Source: an uncultured Bacteroidia bacterium
Lineage (GTDB): Bacteria > Bacteroidota > Bacteroidia > Bacteroidales > F082
Length of the DNA stretch: 36,462 nt
NCBI GenBank assembly: GCA_902783365.1
Contig: CACZQL010000103.1
Location: 1 to 36,462, forward strand
Reading direction: 5' to 3'
Every line of letters begins with the position of its first letter. Within the stretch, counting starts at the first letter, position 1. The translations under genes and the position numbers were made by a program. This document shows, piece by piece, positions 24,070 to 32,171 of the stretch. The notes below the pieces were generated by a model. It searched no databases, was not told the DNA's origin, and saw only the letters and a program-made list of their open reading frames with translations.

Positions 24070-25458
24070 ATGAAAAGACTTTCATTATTGATGGCTGCTC
24101 TGTTTGTCATGGGAGCAGTTTCGTTTGCCCAGCCTGGCCAAGCGCTTGACCAGTATGGCAACAAAGTGGGTGTGAAAGATGTGAATGCCACCGAACGTGA
24201 TGGTATTCTTGTCTTCGAATCCAAAGACAAAGACTTCAAGTTTTGGTTTGACACTAGAGTGCAGGTCGATTTCGGCGCCTATTTCGGGCAACAGGAATGG
24301 GCTGATCCCATCGGCAATGGTGCCAGCATCCGCCGCGCCCGTTTTGCGGTGAAGACCCAAATCAATCCCGACTGGTACGGTGAGGTGGATATGGAAGTCG
24401 CCAACGGCTCCTTCGAGCTGAAAGACGCTATTGTCCGCTACTCCGGCCTGGAGAACTGGCAGTTCAGCGTGGGTAGCCAGAAGCCCGACTTCTCCATGTC
24501 GCGCAACACCTCCTCGCGTTACCTCGAGTTCATGGAGCGCCCGATGGTGGTCAGCGCCTTCGCTCCCAGCCGTCACCTCGGCATCTATGCCAAATACAAC
24601 AACAAATACTTCTTCGGAAGCGCCAGTGTCCTGTTCCAAGAGATCGAAGGCCAGGAGACCCGCGACTTTGTGGAAAACAACAACAAGAGTTATGGCATGG
24701 ACGAAGGTCTTTCCTATATCGGCAAGATCGCTGTTCGTCCTGTCAACGAAGATGACTTTGGCATTCACATTGGCGGCGCCGTCATGTACGACACCCCCAA
24801 GACCTCCGATGAATTCGGCTTCTATGGCGGAACCCGCTTCAGCTGCCGCAATGCCACCAACATCAGCCGCAAGAAATACTTGGACACCGATGACTTGAAG
24901 GATACGAAGTTCAACCTCATCGCCACGGCGGAACTCGCCTGCCACTATGATGGTCTGCGTCTCGAATCAGCCTGGTTGTCCGACTGGACCTACATGGATC
25001 CCGACAAGGTTGTCCTTGACAGACCTTACCATTTCCAAGGCTGGTACGTGGAAGGTGGCTACCTCCTCTTTGGCGGCAAGCAGACCTACGACTCCGGCAG
25101 CGCCAAGTTCAACCGTACCCGCAATGGAAGAAGCTGGGGCGATGTGGAACTCGCACTCAAGTATGAGTATATTAACTTGAACGACTTTGAGAACCGCCTT
25201 ACCGACCAAGCCATCTTCGGTGGTTCCGCTGAACTCTATGGCGCGGGCCTCAACTTCTATCTTGGCAAAAACACCAAGATTGTCCTCAACTATCAGTATG
25301 TCAACAACGACCGTTATGCCAATGGCAAGGATAAGCTCTATTGCGGTCTTGATGCCGACGGCAAAGCCACCAAAGACTACAAGGCTGTCGTCGATGCCGC
25401 TGGTGATGCCGGTGTCAACTACCACATGCTGCTGGCCCGTTTCCAGGTCGCTTTCTAA
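24070..25458 (+). CDS. Phosphate-selective porin O/P family protein
   Basis: The 462-residue outer-membrane beta-barrel has a signal peptide (1-20, ending VSFAQ). After a short N-terminal segment come the features of the Porin_O_P family: FKFWFDTRVQVDFGAYF, ASIRRARFAVKTQINPDWYGEVDMEVANGSFELKDA, the SVGSQKPDFSMSRNTSSR segment, and alternating barrel strands ending in the terminal aromatic (VAF). Pseudomonas OprP/OprO pass phosphate and polyphosphate; substrate specificity in Bacteroidota members is mostly untested. It lies 15 nt after the duplicated-domain lipoprotein and 37 nt before the lamin-tail lipoprotein. The TTM genes follow further downstream, which makes a phosphate-compound role attractive but inferential. 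Confidence 0.88.
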   Translation: MKRLSLLMAALFVMGAVSFAQPGQALDQYGNKVGVKDVNATERDGILVFESKDKDFKFWFDTRVQVDFGAYFGQQEWADPIGNGASIRRARFAVKTQINPDWYGEVDMEVANGSFELKDAIVRYSGLENWQFSVGSQKPDFSMSRNTSSRYLEFMERPMVVSAFAPSRHLGIYAKYNNKYFFGSASVLFQEIEGQETRDFVENNNKSYGMDEGLSYIGKIAVRPVNEDDFGIHIGGAVMYDTPKTSDEFGFYGGTRFSCRNATNISRKKYLDTDDLKDTKFNLIATAELACHYDGLRLESAWLSDWTYMDPDKVVLDRPYHFQGWYVEGGYLLFGGKQTYDSGSAKFNRTRNGRSWGDVELALKYEYINLNDFENRLTDQAIFGGSAELYGAGLNFYLGKNTKIVLNYQYVNNDRYANGKDKLYCGLDADGKATKDYKAVVDAAGDAGVNYHMLLARFQVAF

Positions 25459-25495
25459 ACAAACGCTATGTTAAACTTTTTAAATTGAAACAGAT

Positions 25496-26827
25496 ATGAA
25501 AAAGATATTATTTGCGGCTTTAGCCCTGATCGTTGCGATGGCTTCCTGTGTCAAGGATCCCCAATACCCCGGTGTCACCATCTCTGATGTGACATACACC
25601 CCCAAAGCTGTCCAGGCTGACGTGCCTGTCACGGTGACGGCTACCATTACCAGCTTCAGTGAAGTTAAGGCTACCTTGTATTATACGGTGGATGACGGGA
25701 AAATCAATGAGGTTGGAATGGATCCTGCCGCCGAAAAGAATGTCTTCTCGGCTGTGATCCCCGGCCAACCCAACGATGCCAAGGTCAATTTCCATATTGT
25801 GGCTCAAGGTGAACTGGTGGCCACTTCTGCCGAAATGGAATATGTGGTCGGCGCAGTCGCCATTGACTATAGCGTGCTTCAGCTCAACGAGTTGAATGGC
25901 AACGACAAATTCATTGAGATCTTTAACAACGGAACGGAAGACCTCAACCTCAATGGAGTTTTCATTGAAAAAGACGCTGAGCAAAACTGGGTGGCCGACA
26001 ACACGGTGACCATCCCCGCAGGTGGTTACTTGTTGCTCTATAGTGAAGATGTCGCAGCCGATCATTCCGAAGTGCCTGCCACATTGATCTTCCACAGCGG
26101 CCTCTCCGCAAAGAAGAATGTCCGCATCCAGCTGTTCACTCCCGCCGGTGAGTCCATCGACGACTTCAACTTGGTGGCGATTGACCAGAACGATCCTTCG
26201 ATGATTCCCGCTCCGGCTTCCTACAGCCGTAACGCTGATGGCAACTGGTACTATGCCGATGCCACTCCGGGTGCTGCCAATGTGGATGGCGTGACGCCGC
26301 TCCTCGGCCTCGAAGGCGGCGAAACCCCCGAGCCCCCGACTCCCGATGAGCCCGACTACACCAACCTCGTCCTCAATGAGCTGAATGGCGACACCAAGTT
26401 CATCGAGTTCTACAACAAGGGCGACCTTGACCTCTCCATGGAGGGCATGTATATCATGAAGGACGACTATGTTGCTGGTGCCACTTGGACCGCCGACGCT
26501 TCCGTCGTTGTCCCGGCCCATGGTTATGTGTTGCTGTACAGCGAGGATGTGGTGGCTGAAGGCCAAGCTCAAGTAGGCTATTCCGAGAACCTGGTTTTCC
26601 ACAGCGGCTTCTCTGGCAAGAAAACCGTCCGTATCACCCTCTTCATGCCCGATGGTACCGTCAGAGATGAATACACCAGAGGTTCCACTGGCGAATGGGG
26701 ACAAAACATCACCAACGTGGGTGCCCAGTCTTTCGCCCGTACTCCCGACGGTGGTGACTGGAAGCTGGCCGACCCGACCCCGGGTGAAGCCAACCCCGCG
26801 ACCGGCGATGACATCCCTCAAGAATAA
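25496..26827 (+). CDS. Lipoprotein with two lamin-tail domains
   Basis: The 443-residue protein has a lipobox at ASC (Cys18). An Ig-like beta domain (about 25-118) comes first. Two lamin-tail domains (LTD) follow, at about 125-265 and 290-430. Each has the pattern LNELNG(N/D)xKFIEfyNxGxxDL, YLLLYSEDV and FHSG(L/F)S(A/G)KK-VRI-LF, followed by a WxxADPTPGxAN ending. A proline-rich linker (ETPEPPTPDEP) joins the LTD copies. Bacterial LTDs occur on surface proteins and often accompany nucleases or phosphatases; here no enzyme domain is visible. It directly follows the porin gene (37 nt) and may act with it on the cell surface, which is inference. Confidence 0.85.
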   Translation: MKKILFAALALIVAMASCVKDPQYPGVTISDVTYTPKAVQADVPVTVTATITSFSEVKATLYYTVDDGKINEVGMDPAAEKNVFSAVIPGQPNDAKVNFHIVAQGELVATSAEMEYVVGAVAIDYSVLQLNELNGNDKFIEIFNNGTEDLNLNGVFIEKDAEQNWVADNTVTIPAGGYLLLYSEDVAADHSEVPATLIFHSGLSAKKNVRIQLFTPAGESIDDFNLVAIDQNDPSMIPAPASYSRNADGNWYYADATPGAANVDGVTPLLGLEGGETPEPPTPDEPDYTNLVLNELNGDTKFIEFYNKGDLDLSMEGMYIMKDDYVAGATWTADASVVVPAHGYVLLYSEDVVAEGQAQVGYSENLVFHSGFSGKKTVRITLFMPDGTVRDEYTRGSTGEWGQNITNVGAQSFARTPDGGDWKLADPTPGEANPATGDDIPQE

Positions 26828-26855
26828 AAAATAAATCATCAAGTAAATAGGTATC

Positions 26856-26909
26856 GCACCCCGAAGGGGTGCCCGCTCAATAACCGGGGGTAGCCGCCAG
26901 GCTGCCCCC
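26856..26909. repeat. Two-hairpin palindromic element after the lamin-tail gene
   Basis: The first hairpin is GCACCCC-GAA-GGGGTGC (26856-26872, 7 bp perfect). The second has a 10-bp stem with one G-U pair (26886-26909, GGGGGTAGCC ... GGCTGCCCCC). This is the style of REP-like elements of Bacteroidota, and its sequence differs from the transposase-linked family. It may end or process the upstream transcript. Confidence 0.8.
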
Positions 26910-26929
26910 AGCCTAACACAAAAAGACAA

Positions 26930-27574
26930 ATGGCAAAAGAAGAAATGAAAATCGGCGAAGTGTCAAAGCCGAGATTTGAGTTCCGCTCCTTTGGACAGTG
27001 CTTCTGCGAGGCCCACAAACGCATGGCCCGCCTCTCCGCACCCGTCCCCGAGAAAGTGTGGGAACGCCTCAGCGACGAGATCTACATCATCTCCCGCAAA
27101 AACGATATCAACAACACCAAGATCCGCGACGGCAAGATGGACATCAAGACCTTCGTCCAATCCGTTGACGGCCTCGAACAATGGAACCCCCTCATGAAAG
27201 GCGAGTTCCCCATCAGCCGCGAAGTCCTCGAAAAGGAAGTGTTCCCCGCCTTCATGGTGGAGATGCCTGCCCTGACCAAGGACACTTACACCTACGACGA
27301 GTTCATCGCCATGGTGAAGGCCAACCCCGACCTGGCCGCCGTGCGCGTCCATAAACGCCGCTTCGGCTACATGGTCAACGACACCATCTGCGAGTTCGGC
27401 GAAGTGCTCATCAACGGCGCCAAGGTGGTGACCATCAACTCCGAATCCACTGAAATCGACGACATCAAGAAGACCATCAAGGACGTGGGACTCGAAGGCG
27501 TCGAGAACATCAACTATTTACAGGCTATCAAGCGCGTCATCGGCATGTCCGACAAACCGCTTGCAAACGAATAA
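26930..27574 (+). CDS. Probable triphosphate-tunnel (CYTH-like) protein, divergent
   Basis: The 214-residue soluble protein has no signal peptide, and I do not recognise a named family. The order of its strands and charged residues resembles CYTH/TTM proteins. There is an N-terminal RFEFR strand (15-19), then EIYIIS and KIRDGKMDIK (Arg66, Lys69, Lys73) followed by GLEQWNPLMKGEFPI. Next come VHKRRFGYMV (Lys142, Arg143, Arg144) with a downstream EFGEVLINGAKVVTINSES (Glu155, Glu172). Inward-facing Arg/Lys/Glu of this pattern bind triphosphate in TTM enzymes. The next gene, only 6 nt away, is a canonical CYTH protein, which supports the reading. The fold call is inference; catalytic competence is unknown. 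Confidence 0.6.
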   Translation: MAKEEMKIGEVSKPRFEFRSFGQCFCEAHKRMARLSAPVPEKVWERLSDEIYIISRKNDINNTKIRDGKMDIKTFVQSVDGLEQWNPLMKGEFPISREVLEKEVFPAFMVEMPALTKDTYTYDEFIAMVKANPDLAAVRVHKRRFGYMVNDTICEFGEVLINGAKVVTINSESTEIDDIKKTIKDVGLEGVENINYLQAIKRVIGMSDKPLANE

Positions 27575-27580
27575 ACAACT

Positions 27581-28057
27581 ATGGCACAAGAAATTGAAAA
27601 AAAGTTTTTAGTGAAGGGCGACTTCAAGGCTGAAGCTTTCAAGGCCACCCGCATCACCCAAGGCTACCTCTCCAGTGTGCCGGAACGCACCGTGCGCGTG
27701 AGAGTGAAAGGCGACAAGGGCTTCATCACCATCAAAGGCATCGGCAACGCCTCCGGCGCCGCCCGCTTCGAGTGGGAGAAAGAAATCCCTGTCGAGGAAG
27801 TGCAACAACTCCTCGAAATCTGCGAGCCTGGCGTCATCGACAAGACCCGCTTCCTGGTCAAGAATGCCGACGGCAAACACACTTGGGAAGTGGATGAGTT
27901 CTATGGCGACAACGACGGCCTCACCGTCGCCGAAATCGAACTCACCGACGAGAACGAGCCTTTCGACAAACCCGCCTGGCTCGGCGAGGAAGTCACCGGC
28001 GACCCCAAGTACTTCAACTCCATGTTGATGAAAAACCCTTATAAAAACTGGAAATAA
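27581..28057 (+). CDS. CYTH domain (triphosphate tunnel metalloenzyme)
   Basis: The 158-residue single-domain protein has the full short-TTM signature. ExExK is at residues 4-8 (EIEKK). TVRVRVKGDKGFITIK gives the Arg-x-Arg and Lys positions, FEWEKEI an acidic pair, IDKTRFLV the Lys-x-x-Arg element, WEVDEF an acidic strand, and AEIEL the final E-x-E. Bacterial enzymes of this size (for example the Nitrosomonas and Clostridium TTMs) hydrolyse inorganic tripolyphosphate with divalent metal ions. Adenylate cyclase activity is a less likely alternative. The gene lies 6 nt after the divergent TTM-like gene and 65 nt before an SLC13 transporter gene. Confidence 0.92.
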   Translation: MAQEIEKKFLVKGDFKAEAFKATRITQGYLSSVPERTVRVRVKGDKGFITIKGIGNASGAARFEWEKEIPVEEVQQLLEICEPGVIDKTRFLVKNADGKHTWEVDEFYGDNDGLTVAEIELTDENEPFDKPAWLGEEVTGDPKYFNSMLMKNPYKNWK

Positions 28058-28066
28058 CTATCAATC

Positions 28067-28094
28067 GTAGAGACGGTGCCCGCACCGTCTCTAC
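28067..28094. repeat. Perfect 13-bp palindrome (GTAGAGACGGTGC)
   Basis: GTAGAGACGGTGC and its exact complement are separated by a CC loop. The element lies in the 65-nt gap between the CYTH and SLC13 genes. The GTAGAGACG...CGTCTCTAC ends match a palindrome family I recall from many Bacteroidota and cyanobacterial genomes. It could attenuate transcription into the transporter gene. Confidence 0.85.
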
Positions 28095-28098
28095 CTAC

Positions 28099-28126
28099 CT
28101 TTCACCTCTCACCTTTCACCTCATGA
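28099..28126. repeat. Heptanucleotide array at the SLC13 transporter start
   Basis: Three 7-bp units (CTTTCAC, CTCTCAC, CTTTCAC) run from 28099 to 28119. A degenerate fourth (CTCATGA, 28120-28126) contains the ATG start codon of the transporter gene. Confidence 0.85.
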
Positions 28127-29712
28127 CCTCTTCCTTCGACCCCCTGGATATGAACAACTACAAGGTGGAAAAACTGCCCAAGATGCAGAAATCCTCCTTC
28201 GAGAAATGGATGGCCCGCCTCGGCGGACCCCTCGCCATCATCGCCTTCGTGGTGATCTATTGGTTCAGCCACATCGGCTTTATCGACCACCTCAACCCCG
28301 AGTCGCTCACCGCCAAGGCTTTGAAACGTTGCAATGAAATCGGTCTCGACACCTTCATCCGGACCAACTACGCCATGCTCGCCATCTTTGTGGCGGGTCT
28401 CATCCTCTGGATGACCGAGGCCATCCCCAACTACCTCACCTCTTTATTAATTATCCTCGGCACGGTGCTATGCAACGTCACCTCGCAGAAGGATGCCCTC
28501 GCCCAGTTAGGACACCCGGTCATGTGGCTCAACATCCTCTCCTTCGTGCTGGCCAGCATGTTGGTCAAGACCCAGTTCGCCAAACGTATGGCGCTCGCCT
28601 TTGTCATCAAGTTCGGCAAAAGCGCCAAAGGCGTGCTGTGGAGTTTCCTGGTCATCAATCTGGTGCTGTCGGCTTTCATCTCCGCCACCACGGTGAAGGC
28701 TACCATCATGCTCCCCATCTTCATGACCGTCTGCGCCATCTACGGCGCAACGGGCGACCATCGCAACAACTTCGGACGCAACCTCGTCATCCAAAACCTG
28801 TTCCAGGTGAATGTCGGTGCCAACGCTTTCTATACCGGCAGTGGCGCTCACCTGTTGGCCATTTCCCTGATTGCCGGTTTCGCCGGCAGTTGCGACTTCG
28901 GCTACTCCGACTGGCTTATCGCCTGCGGCCCGATGAGTTTGTTGATCCTCGTGGTCGGCTTGCTTGTGGGAATGCACGTCTTCTTCCCCATGAAGAAAGA
29001 GGAACAGAAACCCCAAATCGATGGCGGTCTGGAACGCCTCAGGCAGGAACTCAAGGACATGGGCAAGATGAAGAAAGAGGAATACAAGGCGGTCGGCATC
29101 TTCGTTTTGGTGCTTTTCCTGTGGGTCACCAAAGGCACTTTCCATAACATCGACGAGACCATCGTGGCCCTCCTCGGTGCCATCCTCGCCCTGCTGCCCG
29201 GCATCGGCGTGGTTAAATGGAACGATGTCGATATCCCCTGGCATCTCATGCTCTTCTCCGCCGGCGCCTACACCCTTGGCTCCGGCCTCAATGCCACCGA
29301 CCTGCCCAACACCATGGTCAACGCCGGCTTTGACAGCCTCGGCATCACCGCCCAAACCCCCTTCTGGGTGCTGTATGTCATCCTGACCTTCTTGATGATG
29401 TATTCCGGACTGGTGTTCCAAAGCAAGACCATCCGCACCATGGTGTTCGTCCCCATCGCCCTCGGCGTGGAAGCCCGCTTCGGGTTCCCCCTGATGAGCC
29501 TCTCCCTCCCCGTGGCCATGCTCATCGAACATTGCTATGTGCTGCCTTTCAACAGTAAACCCGCCGCCTTGCTCTATAACACCAACATGTACAGTCAGAC
29601 CGATGCCTTCAAATACGGCATCACCATGATGACCTTCTCGTGGATTCTCATTCTGATATGGGGCGAAACGGTTCTCAAATGGCTGGGCATCACCCCGGGT
29701 CTGCTCTTTTAA
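28123..29712 (+). CDS. SLC13/DASS family sodium-anion symporter
   Basis: The 529-residue inner-membrane protein has about a dozen hydrophobic segments. A hydrophilic N-terminal tail of about 45 residues precedes the first segment (LAIIAFVVIYWFSHIGF). Later come the SATTVKATIMLPIFMTVCAIYG region and a C-terminal mirror-image half, as in the DASS (Na_sulph_symp) family. The family moves dicarboxylates, sulfate or phosphate with Na+. The present substrate cannot be read from sequence. The start at 28123 lies in a 7-bp array; MNNYK at 28150 is an alternative. The neighbours are TTM genes upstream and a two-helix membrane protein 12 nt downstream, which makes phosphate worth testing. Confidence 0.88.
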   Translation: MTSSFDPLDMNNYKVEKLPKMQKSSFEKWMARLGGPLAIIAFVVIYWFSHIGFIDHLNPESLTAKALKRCNEIGLDTFIRTNYAMLAIFVAGLILWMTEAIPNYLTSLLIILGTVLCNVTSQKDALAQLGHPVMWLNILSFVLASMLVKTQFAKRMALAFVIKFGKSAKGVLWSFLVINLVLSAFISATTVKATIMLPIFMTVCAIYGATGDHRNNFGRNLVIQNLFQVNVGANAFYTGSGAHLLAISLIAGFAGSCDFGYSDWLIACGPMSLLILVVGLLVGMHVFFPMKKEEQKPQIDGGLERLRQELKDMGKMKKEEYKAVGIFVLVLFLWVTKGTFHNIDETIVALLGAILALLPGIGVVKWNDVDIPWHLMLFSAGAYTLGSGLNATDLPNTMVNAGFDSLGITAQTPFWVLYVILTFLMMYSGLVFQSKTIRTMVFVPIALGVEARFGFPLMSLSLPVAMLIEHCYVLPFNSKPAALLYNTNMYSQTDAFKYGITMMTFSWILILIWGETVLKWLGITPGLLF

Positions 29713-29724
29713 CGCCTGCTCAAA

Positions 29725-31179
29725 ATGATTGATATTCAAACCAAAATACACGACAAGTTCGCCATTGAGTTCAAAGTTGGATTCAGTGGCCGAGAGGATG
29801 TCAAAGACGAGCGCTTTGACGTGAACACTTGGATTTTTCTTCCTAATGGCTTGGATATCAATAAGGACACCTATAGCAAGGATCGCTTTTACACCGACAT
29901 GAAGTCGAATGTGCGGCTCATCACACCTTCCTTTGCGTTGAGCGAGATGGTGGGGGAGGAGGCGGTGCCTTTCAACAACCTGAAGAAGGCGGTCGAGGAG
30001 GTGGTGGCGGAACCTTCGGAGGAACACCATACCGAGTTTGAGTTCCAGCTGAAGCTGTTTGGCTCCATCTTCAAGAGTTCCGTGAGGGATGCCGCCGCCA
30101 TGGTGATTAGAAACCTGGCTGCCCCCAACTCCTACGAGCGTTGCGCTTTGTTTGTGGAGGATGCGCGCAAGGTGCTATCGGTGTTCCGCGGTGTGGCGGC
30201 CTTGCTGCCCGACACCGATGGAGAGCTGGCTTCGAAATTCGGCTTCACCGACGAGTACATGAGCCACCAAGTGGAGATCAGGACACTGCGTATCATCCGT
30301 GCCCTCGACCAGCAAAAGACCTCCGACTTCGACAGCGCCCGAAGCGTTCTCGCTCAGCTCTTCTCGGAGGAGGAAACCTACAAGATTCAGAAAGGTTATA
30401 GCCATGCCGTGGTCAACGACGAAGCCAACAACCGCGATTTGCTGTATCGACACAGCCTGCTGAAGAAATACATCGAAAGTGCCTTGTTCTTGAAGGTCAA
30501 CACCACGCAGGACGGTATCGCAGTGAAGCAAATCTCCTTCAGCCTCGCCGCCGGCCTCGCCATGATGGTGTCGCTTCTGGTGACCATGCCCTTCACGAAA
30601 TACCTGGGCAACTACCCCTCTGTGATCTTCATCACAGTCATCTTGATTTATATGCTGAAAGACCGCATCAAGGAACTGACCCGGTGGATGTTCGCCTATC
30701 AGCTGAAAGACAAATACTTCGATAACAAGACGGTGGTCAGCATCAAGGACCAGAAAGTCGGTTGGATCAAGGAAGGCATGGACTTCATCACCGACGACAA
30801 GGTGCCGGAGGAGGTGATGCGCCTTCGCGGACGTTCCAAACTGGAGGCCGACAACGCCTTCCTCGAAGAGAAAATCCTCCTGTACCGCAAAAAAGTGGAG
30901 GTCGATCAGGAACTGCTGAAAAACCACTACAACTACGATTTCAAAGGCATCAACGACATCATGCGCTACCATATCAACTTCCTGACCAAGAAGATGGACA
31001 ACCCCGAGTCGGTGGTGCATTGCCTCGATGAGCGTCATCAGCTCCATGCGGTCAAAGCCGAGCGGGTTTACAACTTGTTCACCGTGTTGCAGTTCAAATG
31101 GGCGGATCAAACGGAATACAAGGCCTTCCGCGTGCAGGTGAATCGCGACGGCATCTTATCCATTGAAAACCAATCTTGA
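29725..31179 (+). CDS. Two-helix membrane protein with large soluble domains, function unknown
   Basis: The 484-residue protein has no signal peptide. A soluble N-terminal region of about 270 residues comes first. Two adjacent transmembrane helices follow (about 271-290, FSLAAGLAMMVSLLVTMPF, and 296-312, VIFITVILIYML). A soluble C-terminal region of about 170 residues closes the protein and includes a basic/coiled segment (KLEADNAFLEEKILLYRKKVEVDQELL). The topology puts both soluble parts on the same side, most likely the cytoplasm. I do not recognise a family. The gene is 12 nt after the SLC13 transporter and 18 nt before the YitT gene, so all belong to one transcript. A regulator or partner of the transporter is a reasonable guess only. 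Confidence 0.75.
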   Translation: MIDIQTKIHDKFAIEFKVGFSGREDVKDERFDVNTWIFLPNGLDINKDTYSKDRFYTDMKSNVRLITPSFALSEMVGEEAVPFNNLKKAVEEVVAEPSEEHHTEFEFQLKLFGSIFKSSVRDAAAMVIRNLAAPNSYERCALFVEDARKVLSVFRGVAALLPDTDGELASKFGFTDEYMSHQVEIRTLRIIRALDQQKTSDFDSARSVLAQLFSEEETYKIQKGYSHAVVNDEANNRDLLYRHSLLKKYIESALFLKVNTTQDGIAVKQISFSLAAGLAMMVSLLVTMPFTKYLGNYPSVIFITVILIYMLKDRIKELTRWMFAYQLKDKYFDNKTVVSIKDQKVGWIKEGMDFITDDKVPEEVMRLRGRSKLEADNAFLEEKILLYRKKVEVDQELLKNHYNYDFKGINDIMRYHINFLTKKMDNPESVVHCLDERHQLHAVKAERVYNLFTVLQFKWADQTEYKAFRVQVNRDGILSIENQS

Positions 31180-31197
31180 ATATAAAGACAAAAGACC

Positions 31198-32094
31198 ATG
31201 AAAATAGAAAAGACAAAAATCCTCACTGAGGTCAAACGCTATGTCATTATCACCTTTGCGTTGTTGATGATGGCTTTCGGCTGGACAGGTTTCCTGATTC
31301 CCCAGCATGTGTTGGGTGGCGGCGTGAGCGGTATCGCGACCCTGATTTTTTATGCCACAGGTATCTCAACGGGTATTTCCGTGTTTGTCATCAACGGCAT
31401 CCTGGTGCTGATATCGCTGAAGGTGCTAGGACCCTCGTTTGGTATCAAAACGGTGTATTCCATCGTGATGGCTTCGCTGTTCTTCTCCATCTTGCAGCAC
31501 TTTATCACTGACCCGATTCTCGCAGGGGAGATGGCTCCTTTGGTCGAAGACAAGTTCCTCTCCTCCTTGATTGGTGGCGCGTTGGCGGGTACCGCCATCG
31601 GCATCGCTTTCACTCAAGGGGGTAGCACAGGCGGCACCGACATTGTGGCCATGATGATTTGCAAGTATCGCAACATCTCCCAAGGGAAAGTGATCCTGTT
31701 TTTGGACATCATCATCATCGCCTGTTCCTATTTCGTGGTGGAGACCGACAAGATTCAGACCATTATCTACGGCTTCGTGGTGATGGGGGTGTGCAGCTAT
31801 TGCATCGACCTGGTGCTGACCGGCAATAAGCAGTCGATCCAGGCCTTCATCTTCACCAGCAAGCCCGAGAAGGTGGCCGACCGCATCGGCACGGAGTTGC
31901 AGCGTGGCGTCACCTTCATCAAAGGCACGGGATGGTACACCAAAAAGGAAGGTGACATCCTGATGGTGGTCACCCACAAGCGTGAGTCGCAGCAAATCCT
32001 CCGCATCGTGAAAGACGAGGATCCCACAGCCTTCATGACCATGAACATGGTGATGGGCGCCTACGGGAAAGGGTTTGAGGCGATAAGAAGGTAG
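31198..32094 (+). CDS. YitT family membrane protein with DUF2179 domain
   Basis: The 298-residue protein has five or six transmembrane helices in the N-terminal two thirds. They include the glycine-rich GFLIPQHVLGGGVSGIATLI motif and the internal repeat GGALAGTAIGIAFTQGGSTGGTDIVA. A cytoplasmic C-terminal DUF2179 domain (about 220-298, FTSKPEKVADRIGTELQRGVTFIKGTGWYTKKEGDILMVV) follows. YitT/DUF161 proteins are common in Bacteria; their transport role is not settled. It is the last of the tightly spaced genes. Its stop codon overlaps the first unit of a 7-bp array. Confidence 0.9.
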   Translation: MKIEKTKILTEVKRYVIITFALLMMAFGWTGFLIPQHVLGGGVSGIATLIFYATGISTGISVFVINGILVLISLKVLGPSFGIKTVYSIVMASLFFSILQHFITDPILAGEMAPLVEDKFLSSLIGGALAGTAIGIAFTQGGSTGGTDIVAMMICKYRNISQGKVILFLDIIIIACSYFVVETDKIQTIIYGFVVMGVCSYCIDLVLTGNKQSIQAFIFTSKPEKVADRIGTELQRGVTFIKGTGWYTKKEGDILMVVTHKRESQQILRIVKDEDPTAFMTMNMVMGAYGKGFEAIRR

Positions 32095-32141
32095 TTTACA
32101 GTTGACAGTTAGCAGTTTACAGTTTACAGTTTAGAGTATAG
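32093..32141. repeat. Heptanucleotide array over the YitT stop codon
   Basis: Seven 7-bp units of AGTTTAC and variants (AGTTGAC, AGTTAGC, AGTTTAG, AGTATAG) run from 32093 to 32141. The YitT stop TAG (32092-32094) overlaps the first unit. Confidence 0.9.
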
Positions 32142-32171
32142 GGCACCTCGGAGAGGCGCGACAACATAGTC

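Noticed and set aside
28507-30030. 507-residue minus-strand frame opposite the SLC13 gene
   Set aside because: It crosses two real plus-strand genes and is rich in H, D and G without recognisable domains.
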